From NCBI RefSeq assembly GCF_001189845.1, contig NZ_LFLZ01000074.1, positions 1 to 42,959 on the forward strand: DNA of 42,959 bases, written 5' to 3'. The stretch comes from Bradyrhizobium tropiciagri (GTDB lineage: Bacteria > Pseudomonadota > Alphaproteobacteria > Rhizobiales > Xanthobacteraceae). Position 1 is the first letter of the stretch, and each line of letters begins with the position of its first letter. A model generated the notes under the pieces. That model ran no database searches. It worked only from the letters and a program-made list of their open reading frames with translations, and was not told where the DNA came from. Position numbers and translations under genes: made by a program. Shown here piece after piece: positions 33,143 to 41,821 of the stretch.

Positions 33143-34281
33143 AAAACAGCATTGCTTTTAGTCGGCGCAGTCTTCTCGCTTTGACGGCTGGTGTTCTGCT
33201 CACGGGGTGCGAGCAGAACACGTTCGTTCCGCCGCCGCCGCGCGTCGTCGAGGTCGCGCACCCCGTTCAAAAGACCTTCACGCGCTATCTGGAGACGACC
33301 GGAAATCTGGCGCCGATAAACACCGTCGACCTGGTCGCGCGTGTGCAAGGCTTCCTGCAATCGATCAATTACAAGGACGGCGCTTTCGTTAAGCAAGGCG
33401 CCAGCCTGTTCACGATCGAGCCGCAGACCTACGAGCTCCAGCTCGAGCAGGCGCGAGCCGCGGAAGCCGGCGGGCAGGCGACGCTGAAACAGGCTCAGCT
33501 CGATTTCCAGCGGCAGGCGACCCTGGTCCAGAAGGACGACGTCGCGCAGTCGACGCTCGACGTCTCGACGGCCACACGCGACAACGCCCAGGCGAGCCGG
33601 CGGCAGGCCGAGCTCAACGCCAAGATCGCCGAAATCAATTACGGCTACACCAATGTCGCGGCGCCATTTGACGGCATCGTCAGCAATCACCTCGTCTCGG
33701 TCGGCGAGCTCGTCGGTGTGGGGTCGCCGACCCAGTTGGCCACCATCGTGGCGCTCGATCCGATCTATGTGAATTTCAACGTCAACGAACAGGACGTTCT
33801 GCGAATTCGCGATGTGATGCGGCGGCGCGGCATGACAGCGGACGACCTCAACCAAGTGCCGGTCGAGGTGGGGCTGCAGACGGATATCGGCTATCCGCAT
33901 AAGGGCAAGCTCGACTACGTCTCGCCTTCCCTCAACCAGTCGACCGGCACGCTCGCGGCGCGCGGCGTGTTCTCCAACCCCGACCACGCTTTGCTGCCGG
34001 GCTTTTACGTCCGGGTCCGCGTGCCCTTCGACAAGCAGGACGCGTTGCTGGTGCCTGATGTCGCGCTCGGCAGCGATCAGGCCGGACGCTACGTCCTGGT
34101 CGTGAACAACGACAATCTGGTCGAGCAGCGCAAGGTGGCTGCCGGCCCGCGCGAGGGCGATCTGCGGGTCATCGAAAGCGGCCTGAGTCCGGACGACCGC
34201 GTCATCACTGCCGGGCTGCTGCGCGCGATTCCCGGTCAGAAGGTCGATCCGCAACTGCGGAAGATCGACGTATCCGAATAG
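33139..34281 (+). CDS. RND efflux periplasmic adaptor (membrane fusion protein), lipoprotein
   Basis: A 380-residue lipoprotein adaptor of the AcrA/MexA type. The signal ends in a lipobox (LTGC, lipidated Cys24). Then come the beta-barrel and lipoyl segments (HPVQKTFTRYLETTGNLAPINTVDLVARVQG, INYKDGAFVKQGASLFTI), a coiled-coil hairpin (residues about 105-180: QLEQARAAEAGGQATLKQAQLDF), the second lipoyl half (VAAPFDGIVSNHLVSVGELVG) and the barrel-to-membrane-proximal domain. It links the inner-membrane pump to an outer-membrane channel. The RND gene follows after nine bases. Confidence 0.92.
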   Translation: MKNSIAFSRRSLLALTAGVLLTGCEQNTFVPPPPRVVEVAHPVQKTFTRYLETTGNLAPINTVDLVARVQGFLQSINYKDGAFVKQGASLFTIEPQTYELQLEQARAAEAGGQATLKQAQLDFQRQATLVQKDDVAQSTLDVSTATRDNAQASRRQAELNAKIAEINYGYTNVAAPFDGIVSNHLVSVGELVGVGSPTQLATIVALDPIYVNFNVNEQDVLRIRDVMRRRGMTADDLNQVPVEVGLQTDIGYPHKGKLDYVSPSLNQSTGTLAARGVFSNPDHALLPGFYVRVRVPFDKQDALLVPDVALGSDQAGRYVLVVNNDNLVEQRKVAAGPREGDLRVIESGLSPDDRVITAGLLRAIPGQKVDPQLRKIDVSE

Positions 34282-34290
34282 GGGAACACG

Positions 34291-37200
34291 ATGATCTCGA
34301 AATACTTCATCGAGAGGCCGGTCCTCTCCAACGTCATCGCGATCCTGATGATCCTGATCGGCGGCGTGGCGCTGTACAATCTCGCGGTCGCGCAATACCC
34401 CGACGTGGTGCCGCCGACCGTGCAGGTGACGACGCGCTACCCCGGCGCCTCGGCCAAGGCGGTGGCCGACACCGTGGCGCTGCCGATCGAGCAGCAGGTC
34501 AACGGTGTCGAGAACATGCTCTACATGCAGTCATATAGCGGCGCCGACGGCACCTATACGCTCACGGTCACGTTCAAGATCGGAACAGACCTCAACTTCG
34601 CGCAGGTGCTGGTGCAGAACCGGGTGTCGGCCGCGCTGTCGCAACTGCCGCAGGCGGTGCAGGACCAGGGCGTCGCGGTTCAGAAGAACTCGACCTCGAT
34701 CCTTTCGTTCGTGACGCTGACCTCGCCGAACAAGACCTATGACAGCCTGTTCCTCTCCAACTACGCGACCATCAATATCCGCGACGAGCTGTCGCGGCTG
34801 CCAGGCGTCGGCAACGTCACGGTGTTCGGCGCCGGACAGTATTCGATGCGGGTGTGGCTCGATCCCGACAAGCTGCAGGCGCGAGGGCTCGTGCCGCAGG
34901 ATGTGATCCAGGCGATCCAGCAGCAGAGCCAGCAGGTTACTGCGGGCCAGGTCGGCGCGCCACCAGCTCCGGCGGGGCAGGCGTTCCAGTACACGCTCAA
35001 CGTCAACGGCCGTCTCGACGATGCGAGCCAGTTCGAGAACATCATCGTCAAGAGCGGCAACAATGGCGACGTGACACGGGTGCGCGACGTCGGTCGAGTC
35101 GAGCTCGGCGCGCAGACCTACAGCCAGGTCTTCTCGCTCGACAACAAGCCCGCCATCGGCATCGGCGTGTTTCAGACGCCGGGCGCCAACGCGTTGGAGG
35201 TCGAGAAGGCGGTCGAGACGAAGATGGCGGAGCTGGCAAAGGCGTTTCCGCGCGACGTTACATATGACACGCCGTTCGACACTACCAAATTCGTCAACGC
35301 CTCCATTATCGAAGTCTACAAGACCCTGATCGAAGCGGGCCTGCTGGTGCTGGTGGTGATCCTGGTGTTCCTGCAGGACTGGCGTGCGATGCTGGTGCCG
35401 GCGACCACCGTGCCGGTCACCATCATCGGTGCGTTCGCCGCGATGGCGGCGCTCGGCTTTACCATTAACCTGTCGACCTTGTTTGCGATAGTGCTCGCAA
35501 TCGGCATTGTGGTCGATGACGCGATCGTCGTGGTCGAGGGCGCGGCGCAAAATATCGAGCGCGGCATGTCCAGCCATGATGCCGCGATCAAGGCGATGGA
35601 CGCATTGTTCGCGCCGATCGTCGGCATCACGCTGGTCCTGATCTCGGTATTCCTGCCGGCGGCCTTCCTGCCGGGGCTGACCGGGCGGATGTACGCGCAG
35701 TTCGCGCTGGTGATCGCGGCAACCGCGCTGCTCAGCGCGGTGAATGCCGCGACGCTGAAGCCGACGCAATGCGCCTTGTGGCTGCGCCGTCCGGTGCCGC
35801 CGGAACGGCGCAACGTCTTCTATCGAGGTTTCAATGCCGTCTATGCCTGCCTGGAGCGCGGTTATGCCAGGCTGATCGGAGGCATCGTCCGGCACGCCTG
35901 CGCCGCGGTCCTGATCGCGCTGATCCTCATCGGGCTCGCCGGCTATGGCCTGTCGCAGATACCGACCGGCTTCATTCCGATCGAGGACCAGGGGTATCTT
36001 CTCGCCGCCGTGCAACTGCCCGACGGCGCCGCGCTCGACCGCACCCAGCGCGTGCTCGACCAGGTCACCGAGATCGCCGGGAAGACGCCCGGCGTCGAAA
36101 ACGTGGTCTCCATCGCCGGCATCTCCGCACTCGACAACTCGTCGAGCCTTGCCAATGCCGGCGTCGCGTATGTGATGCTGAAGGACTGGGACTCGCGGGG
36201 GCCCGGCGAGGACCTGCGCTCGCTGGTCATCGGGCTCAACGAGAAGCTTGCGGCGATCCCGGAAGCGCGGATCCTGGTGATTCCGCCGCCGCCGATTCAA
36301 GGCATCGGCAATGCCGCAGGCTTTGCCATGCAGGTCGAACTGCGCGACGGCACCGCCGACTATGGCAAACTGCAAGCGGTCACCGGCGCAATCGTGGCCA
36401 ATGCGCAGACGCAGAGCGCGCTGCAGCGCGTCTCGTCGTCGTTCCGCTCGATGGTGCCGCAGTTCGATGTCGAGGTCGACCGCATCAAGTGCGAGACACT
36501 GCATGTCACCCCCGACCAGATCTTCTCGACGCTGTCATCCTATCTCGGCGCGAGCTTCGTGAACCAGTTCACCAAGTTCGGCCGCACCTTCCAGGTCTAC
36601 GCCCAGGCGGATTCGAAATTCCGTCTGACCGTCCGCGATATCGACAACATGATGGTGCGCAACAGCAATGGCGACATGATTCCGATTGGGACTGTTGCGA
36701 AGGTCACGCCGTCGGTAGGGCCCTCGCTGATCAGCCTCTACAATCTCTATCCGTCTGCAACCATCATCGGCTTGCCGGCGGCCGGTTACAGCTCCGGCCA
36801 GTCGATGGCGCTGATGGAAGAGATCGCCGCCAGGACGTTGCCGCCGGGCACCGGCTATGACTGGACGGCGATGTCGTACCAGGAGAAGGCGGTCGGCGGG
36901 CAGATATACATCGTGTTCGGCCTCGCGCTGCTGCTGGTCTATCTCGTGCTTGCCGGACAATATGAGAGCTGGTATGCGCCGATCTCGGTCATATTGGCCG
37001 TGCCACTGTCGCTGCTTGGGCCGATGCTTGTGCTCTCAAGCCTGCGGATCGACAACAATCTTTACACCCAGATCGGTATCATTCTGCTGATCGCGCTATC
37101 GGCGAAGAACGCGATCCTGATCGTCGAGGTGGCGCTCGAGCATCACGTGCGCGACCGCAAGCCGCTGATCGAGTCGGCGGTCGCTGCGGCCCGCGCCCGC

Positions 37201-37443
37201 TTCCGGCCCATCCTGATGACGTCCTTTGCCTTCATTCTCGGCGTGGTGCCACTGGTGCTTGCGACCGGAGCCGGCGCAAGCGCCCGTAAGTCGATCGGCA
37301 TCACGGTATTCTCGGGCATGATCGCCTCGACCTGTCTGGCCGTACTGTTCGTGCCGGCGTTCTTCGTCGTGGTCCAGCGCTTCGCAAATTGGCGAGAAGC
37401 CCGGAAAGCCAAGGCAATGGAGCCGCATGGGAGTATCTCATGA
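34291..37443 (+). CDS. RND multidrug efflux transporter permease (AcrB/MexB HAE1 type)
   Basis: A 1050-residue proton-driven pump of inner-membrane and periplasmic domains, the usual HAE1 length. It starts MISKYFIERPVLSNVIAILMILIGGVALYNL and has VQVTTRYPGASAKAV near residue 45. Helix 4 has GIVVDDAIVVVE with the proton-relay aspartates, and QYESWYAPISVILAVPLSLLG and AKNAILIVE mark helices 9 to 11. It works with the adaptor encoded just upstream. No outer-membrane factor gene follows, so the pump must use one encoded elsewhere. The ATG follows AGGGGAACACG. Confidence 0.95.
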   Translation: MISKYFIERPVLSNVIAILMILIGGVALYNLAVAQYPDVVPPTVQVTTRYPGASAKAVADTVALPIEQQVNGVENMLYMQSYSGADGTYTLTVTFKIGTDLNFAQVLVQNRVSAALSQLPQAVQDQGVAVQKNSTSILSFVTLTSPNKTYDSLFLSNYATINIRDELSRLPGVGNVTVFGAGQYSMRVWLDPDKLQARGLVPQDVIQAIQQQSQQVTAGQVGAPPAPAGQAFQYTLNVNGRLDDASQFENIIVKSGNNGDVTRVRDVGRVELGAQTYSQVFSLDNKPAIGIGVFQTPGANALEVEKAVETKMAELAKAFPRDVTYDTPFDTTKFVNASIIEVYKTLIEAGLLVLVVILVFLQDWRAMLVPATTVPVTIIGAFAAMAALGFTINLSTLFAIVLAIGIVVDDAIVVVEGAAQNIERGMSSHDAAIKAMDALFAPIVGITLVLISVFLPAAFLPGLTGRMYAQFALVIAATALLSAVNAATLKPTQCALWLRRPVPPERRNVFYRGFNAVYACLERGYARLIGGIVRHACAAVLIALILIGLAGYGLSQIPTGFIPIEDQGYLLAAVQLPDGAALDRTQRVLDQVTEIAGKTPGVENVVSIAGISALDNSSSLANAGVAYVMLKDWDSRGPGEDLRSLVIGLNEKLAAIPEARILVIPPPPIQGIGNAAGFAMQVELRDGTADYGKLQAVTGAIVANAQTQSALQRVSSSFRSMVPQFDVEVDRIKCETLHVTPDQIFSTLSSYLGASFVNQFTKFGRTFQVYAQADSKFRLTVRDIDNMMVRNSNGDMIPIGTVAKVTPSVGPSLISLYNLYPSATIIGLPAAGYSSGQSMALMEEIAARTLPPGTGYDWTAMSYQEKAVGGQIYIVFGLALLLVYLVLAGQYESWYAPISVILAVPLSLLGPMLVLSSLRIDNNLYTQIGIILLIALSAKNAILIVEVALEHHVRDRKPLIESAVAAARARFRPILMTSFAFILGVVPLVLATGAGASARKSIGITVFSGMIASTCLAVLFVPAFFVVVQRFANWREARKAKAMEPHGSIS

Positions 37444-37893
37444 GAACGGCAGTTTTGAAGGTCCTCGGCCGACCCGAAATGTGGCGCCGCGCGAACCGGA
37501 CATCGACGAAGATGACTACGCGCCTTGCAGCAAGATGGGGAAGCCATGGCCGCGAACCAAGGCGTGTTCCCTCCCGCCTGCGACGTGGAAGCGTCAAATG
37601 CAGCCCGCAAATGCCATATGCGACAGCCTTCATATGCACCGGCCTTGGGGGAGGGACGCCTGCGCAATTTCTGAATATTAGAAGTGTGCCCCTGAGTTGC
37701 CCGACGTGTCAAGTTCCCGGTCGAACGTCGGCCACCCGGCTGCTTTGCATGGGGTTGTTTTTCGATATTTTGGCAGCGCCCCATGCGACGGTCCCATCAC
37801 TTCATGCTGCACTGGAGCGTTTCCGGCCGGAACCTTAAGCAAGGAACGGTCGTTGTCGCGGGATGTTGGGGGTCATCAACACAAGGAATGCTC
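37444..37893. other. Gap after the RND pump gene with no supported gene
   Basis: About 450 bases. Open frames here have no recognisable family and no conserved start. The ATG at 37440 overlaps the pump stop as ATGA but encodes an arginine-rich sequence without a fold I recognise. No terminator-like hairpin with a T-run was seen after the pump. The final 50 bases before 37894 include AAGGA, the ribosome site of the next gene. Confidence 0.5.
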
Positions 37894-38253
37894 ATGCGCA
37901 TCCGCATCTCTACGGCGTCGATCATCGTTGCGGCGCTCTCGCTTGGAACTCCTGCCTGGGCGCAAACGCAGGGAACGCAACCGAACACGCCGTCGCAGGC
38001 CGAGTCTGACCAACCCGCCACGATCAAGACCATACAGGTCGTGGACGTCAAGGAATTGAAGCCCGAAGTCCGGTCAAGGGTCGAGGCTGTCATCGCAAAG
38101 GCAAGCGAAGAAGACCTGAAGAGCCTGCGCGGTTCCATCGACGCGTCTACGGAAGCGACATCCGCGCTCAAGGCGAAGGGACTGAGCTCGGCACAGGTTG
38201 TCGCCGTCAATCTCAGCAACGGCATTCTCACGCTCTTCACCAAGTTGGCGTGA
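37894..38253 (+). CDS. Small exported protein of unknown function, 119 aa
   Basis: It has a signal peptide (RIRISTASIIVAALSLGTPAWA, cut before QTQGTQ), a linker rich in Gln, Pro and Thr, then a soluble part (KTIQVVDVKELKPEVRSRVEAVIAKASEEDLKSLRGSIDASTEATSALKAKGLSSAQVVAVNLSNGILTLFTKLA) predicted as helices. The ATG at 37894 follows AAGGA with six bases of spacing; another ATG lies two codons upstream. A strong terminator follows at 38293. Family unknown. Confidence 0.72.
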   Translation: MRIRISTASIIVAALSLGTPAWAQTQGTQPNTPSQAESDQPATIKTIQVVDVKELKPEVRSRVEAVIAKASEEDLKSLRGSIDASTEATSALKAKGLSSAQVVAVNLSNGILTLFTKLA

Positions 38254-38292
38254 GCGCCAGGATCGCTCAGGACATTCGGACTCAATGACAAG

Positions 38293-38326
38293 AGCCCGCC
38301 GGCGGCTCAAACCCGGCGGGCTTTTT
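38293..38326 (+). terminator. Rho-independent terminator after the small exported protein
   Basis: AGCCCGCCGG at 38293-38302 and CCGGCGGGCT at 38313-38322 form a perfect 10-bp stem followed by TTTTT. It faces the exported-protein gene and lies 41 bases before the stop of the opposing FAD dehydrogenase gene. Confidence 0.92.
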
Positions 38327-38367
38327 CATTTTCGTTTCGCCGTCTCTTCCGTGGCGAGGGGATTGCG

Positions 38368-40026
38368 TTAACCCACCGCCTTCGCCGCCGCGCGCCCGGC
38401 GTTGCGGCCCGAGAACAGGCAGCCGCCGAGGAATGTTCCCTCCAGCGAGCGATAGCCGTGCACGCCGCCGCCGCCGAAGCCGGCGGCTTCGCCGGCTGCG
38501 TAGAGTCCGCGGATGATCTGATGATCCCTGCCGAACACGCGTGAATCCAGATCGGTCTCGAAGCCGCCGAGCGTCTTGCGGGTGAGGATGTTGAGCTTGA
38601 CCGCGATCAGCGGCCCGTGCGCGGGATCGAGAATCCGGTGCGGCTTCGCGGTCCGGATCAGCCGGTCGCCGATGTAGCGCCGCGCATTGTGCAGGTTCAT
38701 CACCTGCGCATCCTTGACGTAGGGATTGGTGATCTCGCGGTCGCGCGCCTCGATCTGCGTCCTGATGGCGTCGAACTGCAACAGGTCGTTGCCAACAAGC
38801 TTGTTCATGGCACCGACGAGGTCGGCGAGATTGTCGCGCACGATGAAGTCGGCGCCGTGCTGCTTGAAGGCCTCGACCGGCGCCGGCGCGCCCTTGTTGG
38901 TGGCGCGTTTGACCGTCATGCGCCAGCTCTTGCCGGTGAGGTCGGGGTTCTGCTCGGAGCCCGACAGCGCGAACTCCTTCTTGATGATGCTCTGGGTCAG
39001 GATGAACCACGAATAATCGTAGCCGGTGCCCATGATGTAATGCAGTTGCCCGAGCGTGTCGGAGCCCGGGAACAGCGGCGCCGGCAGCCGTTTGCCTGAT
39101 GCGTCGAACCACATCGACGATGGCCCCGGAAGAATCCGGATGCCGTGACGCGGCCAGATCGGGTTCCAGTTCTGGATGCCCTCGACATAGTGCCACATGC
39201 GGTCGCGGTTGATCAGCCGGCCGCCTGCTTGCTCGGTGATCCCGATCATGCGGCCGTCGACGTGCTCGGGCACGCCGGAGATCATGAAGGTCGGCGGCGC
39301 GCCGAGCCGCTGCGGCCAGTTCTGCCGCACCAGATCATGGTTGCCGCCGATGCCGCCGGAGGCGACGATCACTGCCGGTGCACGCAGAGAGAAATCACCG
39401 ACCACGTTGCGCGAGGAACTCTTGCCGCGTTCGACGCCGGATGGTTCCAGGATCGCGCCGCTCACGCCATCGACGGTACCGTTGCTGACGCTGAGTGCAT
39501 CGACGCGATGGCGGAACTTGAATATCAGCCGTCCGCTCTTCGCAGCCTCGCGCGCGCGGCGCTCGAACGGCTCGACGATGCCGGGGCCGGTGCCCCAGGT
39601 GACATGGAAGCGCGGCACCGAATTGCCGTGACCCATCGCATCGTAACCGCCGCGCTCGGCCCAGCCGACCACCGGGAAGATGCGATGGCCCATCGCGCGC
39701 AGCCAGTCGCGCTTCTCGCCCGCCGCGAACGCGACATAGGCTTCGGCCCATTTGCGCGGCCAGTGATCCTCGTCACGATCGAAACCCGCGGTGCCCATCC
39801 AGTCCTGCAGCGCGAGGTCGACCGAGTCCTTGATGCCGAGCCGGCGCTGTTCCGGCGAATCGACCAGGAACAAGCCGCCGAACGACCAGAAGGCCTGGCC
39901 GCCGATGCTCTGTTCCCCTTCCTGGTCGAGCACGATGACGCGCTTGCCTGCGTCGGCGATTTCGGTCGCGGCGACCAGGCCGGCAAGTCCGGCGCCGATC
40001 ACGATCACATCTGCATCGTCAGCCAT
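38368..40026 (-). CDS. FAD-binding dehydrogenase (fumarate reductase/KstD-like)
   Basis: A 552-residue flavoenzyme. The Rossmann motif is VIVIGAGLAGLVAATEIADAGKRVIVLDQEG (residues about 8-38). ASGGIGGNHDLV is the second FAD contact, and the C-terminal YAAGEAAGFGGGGVHGYRSLEGTFLGGCLFSGRNAGR is the typical end of the fumarate reductase/3-ketosteroid delta-1-dehydrogenase superfamily. No steroid genes are adjacent, so the substrate is unknown. The ATG at 40026 has GGGGGA with seven bases of spacing. Upstream it is divergent from the exported ClpP-like protein gene. Confidence 0.88.
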   Translation of the reverse strand: MADDADVIVIGAGLAGLVAATEIADAGKRVIVLDQEGEQSIGGQAFWSFGGLFLVDSPEQRRLGIKDSVDLALQDWMGTAGFDRDEDHWPRKWAEAYVAFAAGEKRDWLRAMGHRIFPVVGWAERGGYDAMGHGNSVPRFHVTWGTGPGIVEPFERRAREAAKSGRLIFKFRHRVDALSVSNGTVDGVSGAILEPSGVERGKSSSRNVVGDFSLRAPAVIVASGGIGGNHDLVRQNWPQRLGAPPTFMISGVPEHVDGRMIGITEQAGGRLINRDRMWHYVEGIQNWNPIWPRHGIRILPGPSSMWFDASGKRLPAPLFPGSDTLGQLHYIMGTGYDYSWFILTQSIIKKEFALSGSEQNPDLTGKSWRMTVKRATNKGAPAPVEAFKQHGADFIVRDNLADLVGAMNKLVGNDLLQFDAIRTQIEARDREITNPYVKDAQVMNLHNARRYIGDRLIRTAKPHRILDPAHGPLIAVKLNILTRKTLGGFETDLDSRVFGRDHQIIRGLYAAGEAAGFGGGGVHGYRSLEGTFLGGCLFSGRNAGRAAAKAVG

Positions 40027-40303
40027 TTTGATGTCCCCCGTCCCGTTGCGATTCAAGACCGCGTCGTTGTGTGCGGTCAACGCCAAATGGACCTTGCCTG
40101 TGGCGGCGAGGCACCAAATGGTTGCGGCAAGTTGTTCCAGTTTGGGACCTTTTCCCCACGTCACTGCAGCGTCGGCGCAACACCCAATTTGAATTTGTTT
40201 TGACCGGCTTCGCTCGTCTGGACAAAAATCTGCGCGCGCAACACGCTCACGCCAATCTTGCATCACAAGACCAACAGATTCGGTTTCGACTTGGGGCAGG
40301 CCA

Positions 40304-40783
40304 ATGAAGTTGCTGACGGGGTTGCTCGCTGCGGTTCTCCTGCTGGCGGGAATGGGGGCGTCTCAAGCAGTGGTCAGGATCGCCGACGATCGTGGCGGCA
40401 AGATCGGGGTCTATGTCGACAGGTATCAGGACCTGCGCACATCGGGCGAGACCGTGATCATCGACGGGCTGTGCGCCTCGGCCTGCACCATCGTGCTCGG
40501 CAAGGTCCCGCATGACCGGATCTGTGTGACCTCGCACGCCACGCTCGGCTTCCATGCTGCCTGGGATTACGGCGACAACGGCCGCCCGGTGCCCAATCCT
40601 GAAGCCACCCATATGCTGTACCTGATGTACCCGCCGGCGGTGCGCAAATGGATCACCGATCGCGGTGGCCTGACCCGGCACATGATCTTCCTGCGCGGCA
40701 AGCAACTGCAGGCACTGTACAAGCCGTGCTATCTCAACGCCCAGGCCTCGGCGCCCAAGGCGACCGCTGAGCCCGCTCACTGA
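40304..40783 (+). CDS. Exported protein with ClpP/crotonase-like segment
   Basis: A 159-residue protein with a signal peptide (KLLTGLLAAVLLLAGMGASQA). The mature part has the pattern GETVIIDGLCASACTIVLGKVP then ICVTSHATLGFHAAW, seen in many Bradyrhizobium exported proteins related to the ClpP/crotonase fold. In that pattern the Ser of SACT sits where a catalytic Ser could lie and HATLGFHAA holds candidate His residues. Cysteines in LCASACT and ICVT probably pair. Protease activity is not shown. It is divergent from the FAD dehydrogenase gene. Confidence 0.72.
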   Translation: MKLLTGLLAAVLLLAGMGASQAVVRIADDRGGKIGVYVDRYQDLRTSGETVIIDGLCASACTIVLGKVPHDRICVTSHATLGFHAAWDYGDNGRPVPNPEATHMLYLMYPPAVRKWITDRGGLTRHMIFLRGKQLQALYKPCYLNAQASAPKATAEPAH

Positions 40784-40932
40784 GCTGCTGATCCCGGTCC
40801 AACATCCTCTCGCGTCATGGCCGGTGCGCCGGGCATGACTGGGTTCGCGGCGGACATCGCCTCGCTATCATTTGACGGAATGCGACCGCCATTGCGCTTG
40901 CTGGCTGGGGGAACCCGGCTTATCTCAACCGC

Positions 40933-41121
40933 ATGGTTCAGCCGATCGCCACCCGATCCGAGCTTGTCACGGCTCCGCAGGGCCGGGTGGCGTCCGCGAT
41001 CCTGTGGGGCGCTGCCGGCATCGGCGGATTGGCCCTGCTCGCCGCCGCCGCGCTCTGGTTCCACTACGGGACCGCGGTGTTTTTCGAAATGATCACGGCC
41101 GGCATCGCCGCCTGCTTCTGA
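40933..41121 (+). CDS. Small single-span membrane protein upstream of Sco1
   Basis: A 62-residue protein MVQPIATRSELVTAPQGRV, then a long hydrophobic segment (VASAILWGAAGIGGLALLAAAALWFHYGTAVFFEMITAGIAACF). It is a membrane protein with one or two short helices, and the ending is a Phe/Cys-rich tail. It lies 18 bases before the Sco1 gene on the same strand and is probably co-transcribed with it, which suggests a role in copper or cytochrome oxidase assembly. Family not recognised. Confidence 0.6.
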   Translation: MVQPIATRSELVTAPQGRVASAILWGAAGIGGLALLAAAALWFHYGTAVFFEMITAGIAACF

Positions 41122-41139
41122 CAAGGACGCCCCTGCATC

Positions 41140-41730
41140 ATGCCCCGGACCACTCGCCCATTGGTGATCTTCGCTGCCTTCGCGGGCAGTCTGGCGGTCG
41201 GCCTGTTCCTCATGTTGTGGGCGGTCGGCGGCTTGCGCACCGTCGCAGCGCCGGCCGCGATCGGCGGGCCGTTCCAGCTGACCGACCAGGCCGGCCAGAT
41301 CGTCACCGACAAGAACCTCCAGGGCAAGCCGACGCTGATCTTCTTCGGCTTCACCCATTGCCCGGACATCTGCCCGACCTCGCTGTTCGAGATTTCCGAG
41401 GTCCTGAAGGCGATGGGCAGGGACGCCGATCGCGTGAATGCCTATTTCGTCTCGGTCGATCCGGAGCGCGACACCGCCACCGCGATGAAGGACTACCTGT
41501 CGAGCTTCGATCCGCACCTCAAGGGCCTGACCGGCGATCCCACAGCGATCGCCAAGGTGCTGTCGAGCTACCGGGTCTACGCCAAGAAGGTGCCGCTGAA
41601 GGATGGCGACTACACGATGGATCACACCGCGCTGATCTATCTGATGGACCGCGACGGCCATTTCGTCGCGCCGTTCAATCTGAAACGGACGCCGGAAGAG
41701 GCGGCCGCCGATCTCAAACGGTATCTCTGA
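41140..41730 (+). CDS. SCO1/SenC family copper chaperone for cytochrome oxidase assembly
   Basis: A 196-residue membrane-anchored thioredoxin-fold protein. The N-terminal anchor is IFAAFAGSLAVGLFLMLWAVG. The copper/thiol site is THCPDICP (Cys74, Cys78) and the partner histidine is in TMDHTALIYL (His162). SCO proteins deliver copper to, or reduce, the CuA site of cytochrome c oxidase in the periplasm. The upstream 62-residue gene is 18 bases away. The region 41731-41821 holds no gene. Confidence 0.95.
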   Translation: MPRTTRPLVIFAAFAGSLAVGLFLMLWAVGGLRTVAAPAAIGGPFQLTDQAGQIVTDKNLQGKPTLIFFGFTHCPDICPTSLFEISEVLKAMGRDADRVNAYFVSVDPERDTATAMKDYLSSFDPHLKGLTGDPTAIAKVLSSYRVYAKKVPLKDGDYTMDHTALIYLMDRDGHFVAPFNLKRTPEEAAADLKRYL

Positions 41731-41821
41731 CCGCCATTTCCGGCCCAGAATTAACCCATTCGGCGCTCGCATCGGGCGCCGGATGGTCTATAAGCCGTTC
41801 AATTTCCTGATATTGCCGGTT

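Noticed and set aside
34531..36504. A 657-codon open frame antisense to the RND pump
   Set aside because: The pump has strong family evidence; the antisense frame lacks any recognisable domain and is rich in His/Asp/Arg as expected of a shadow.
37440..37838. ORF overlapping the RND pump stop as ATGA
   Set aside because: The start overlap is suggestive, but the product is arginine-rich, has no domain, and no efflux channel or regulator motif.
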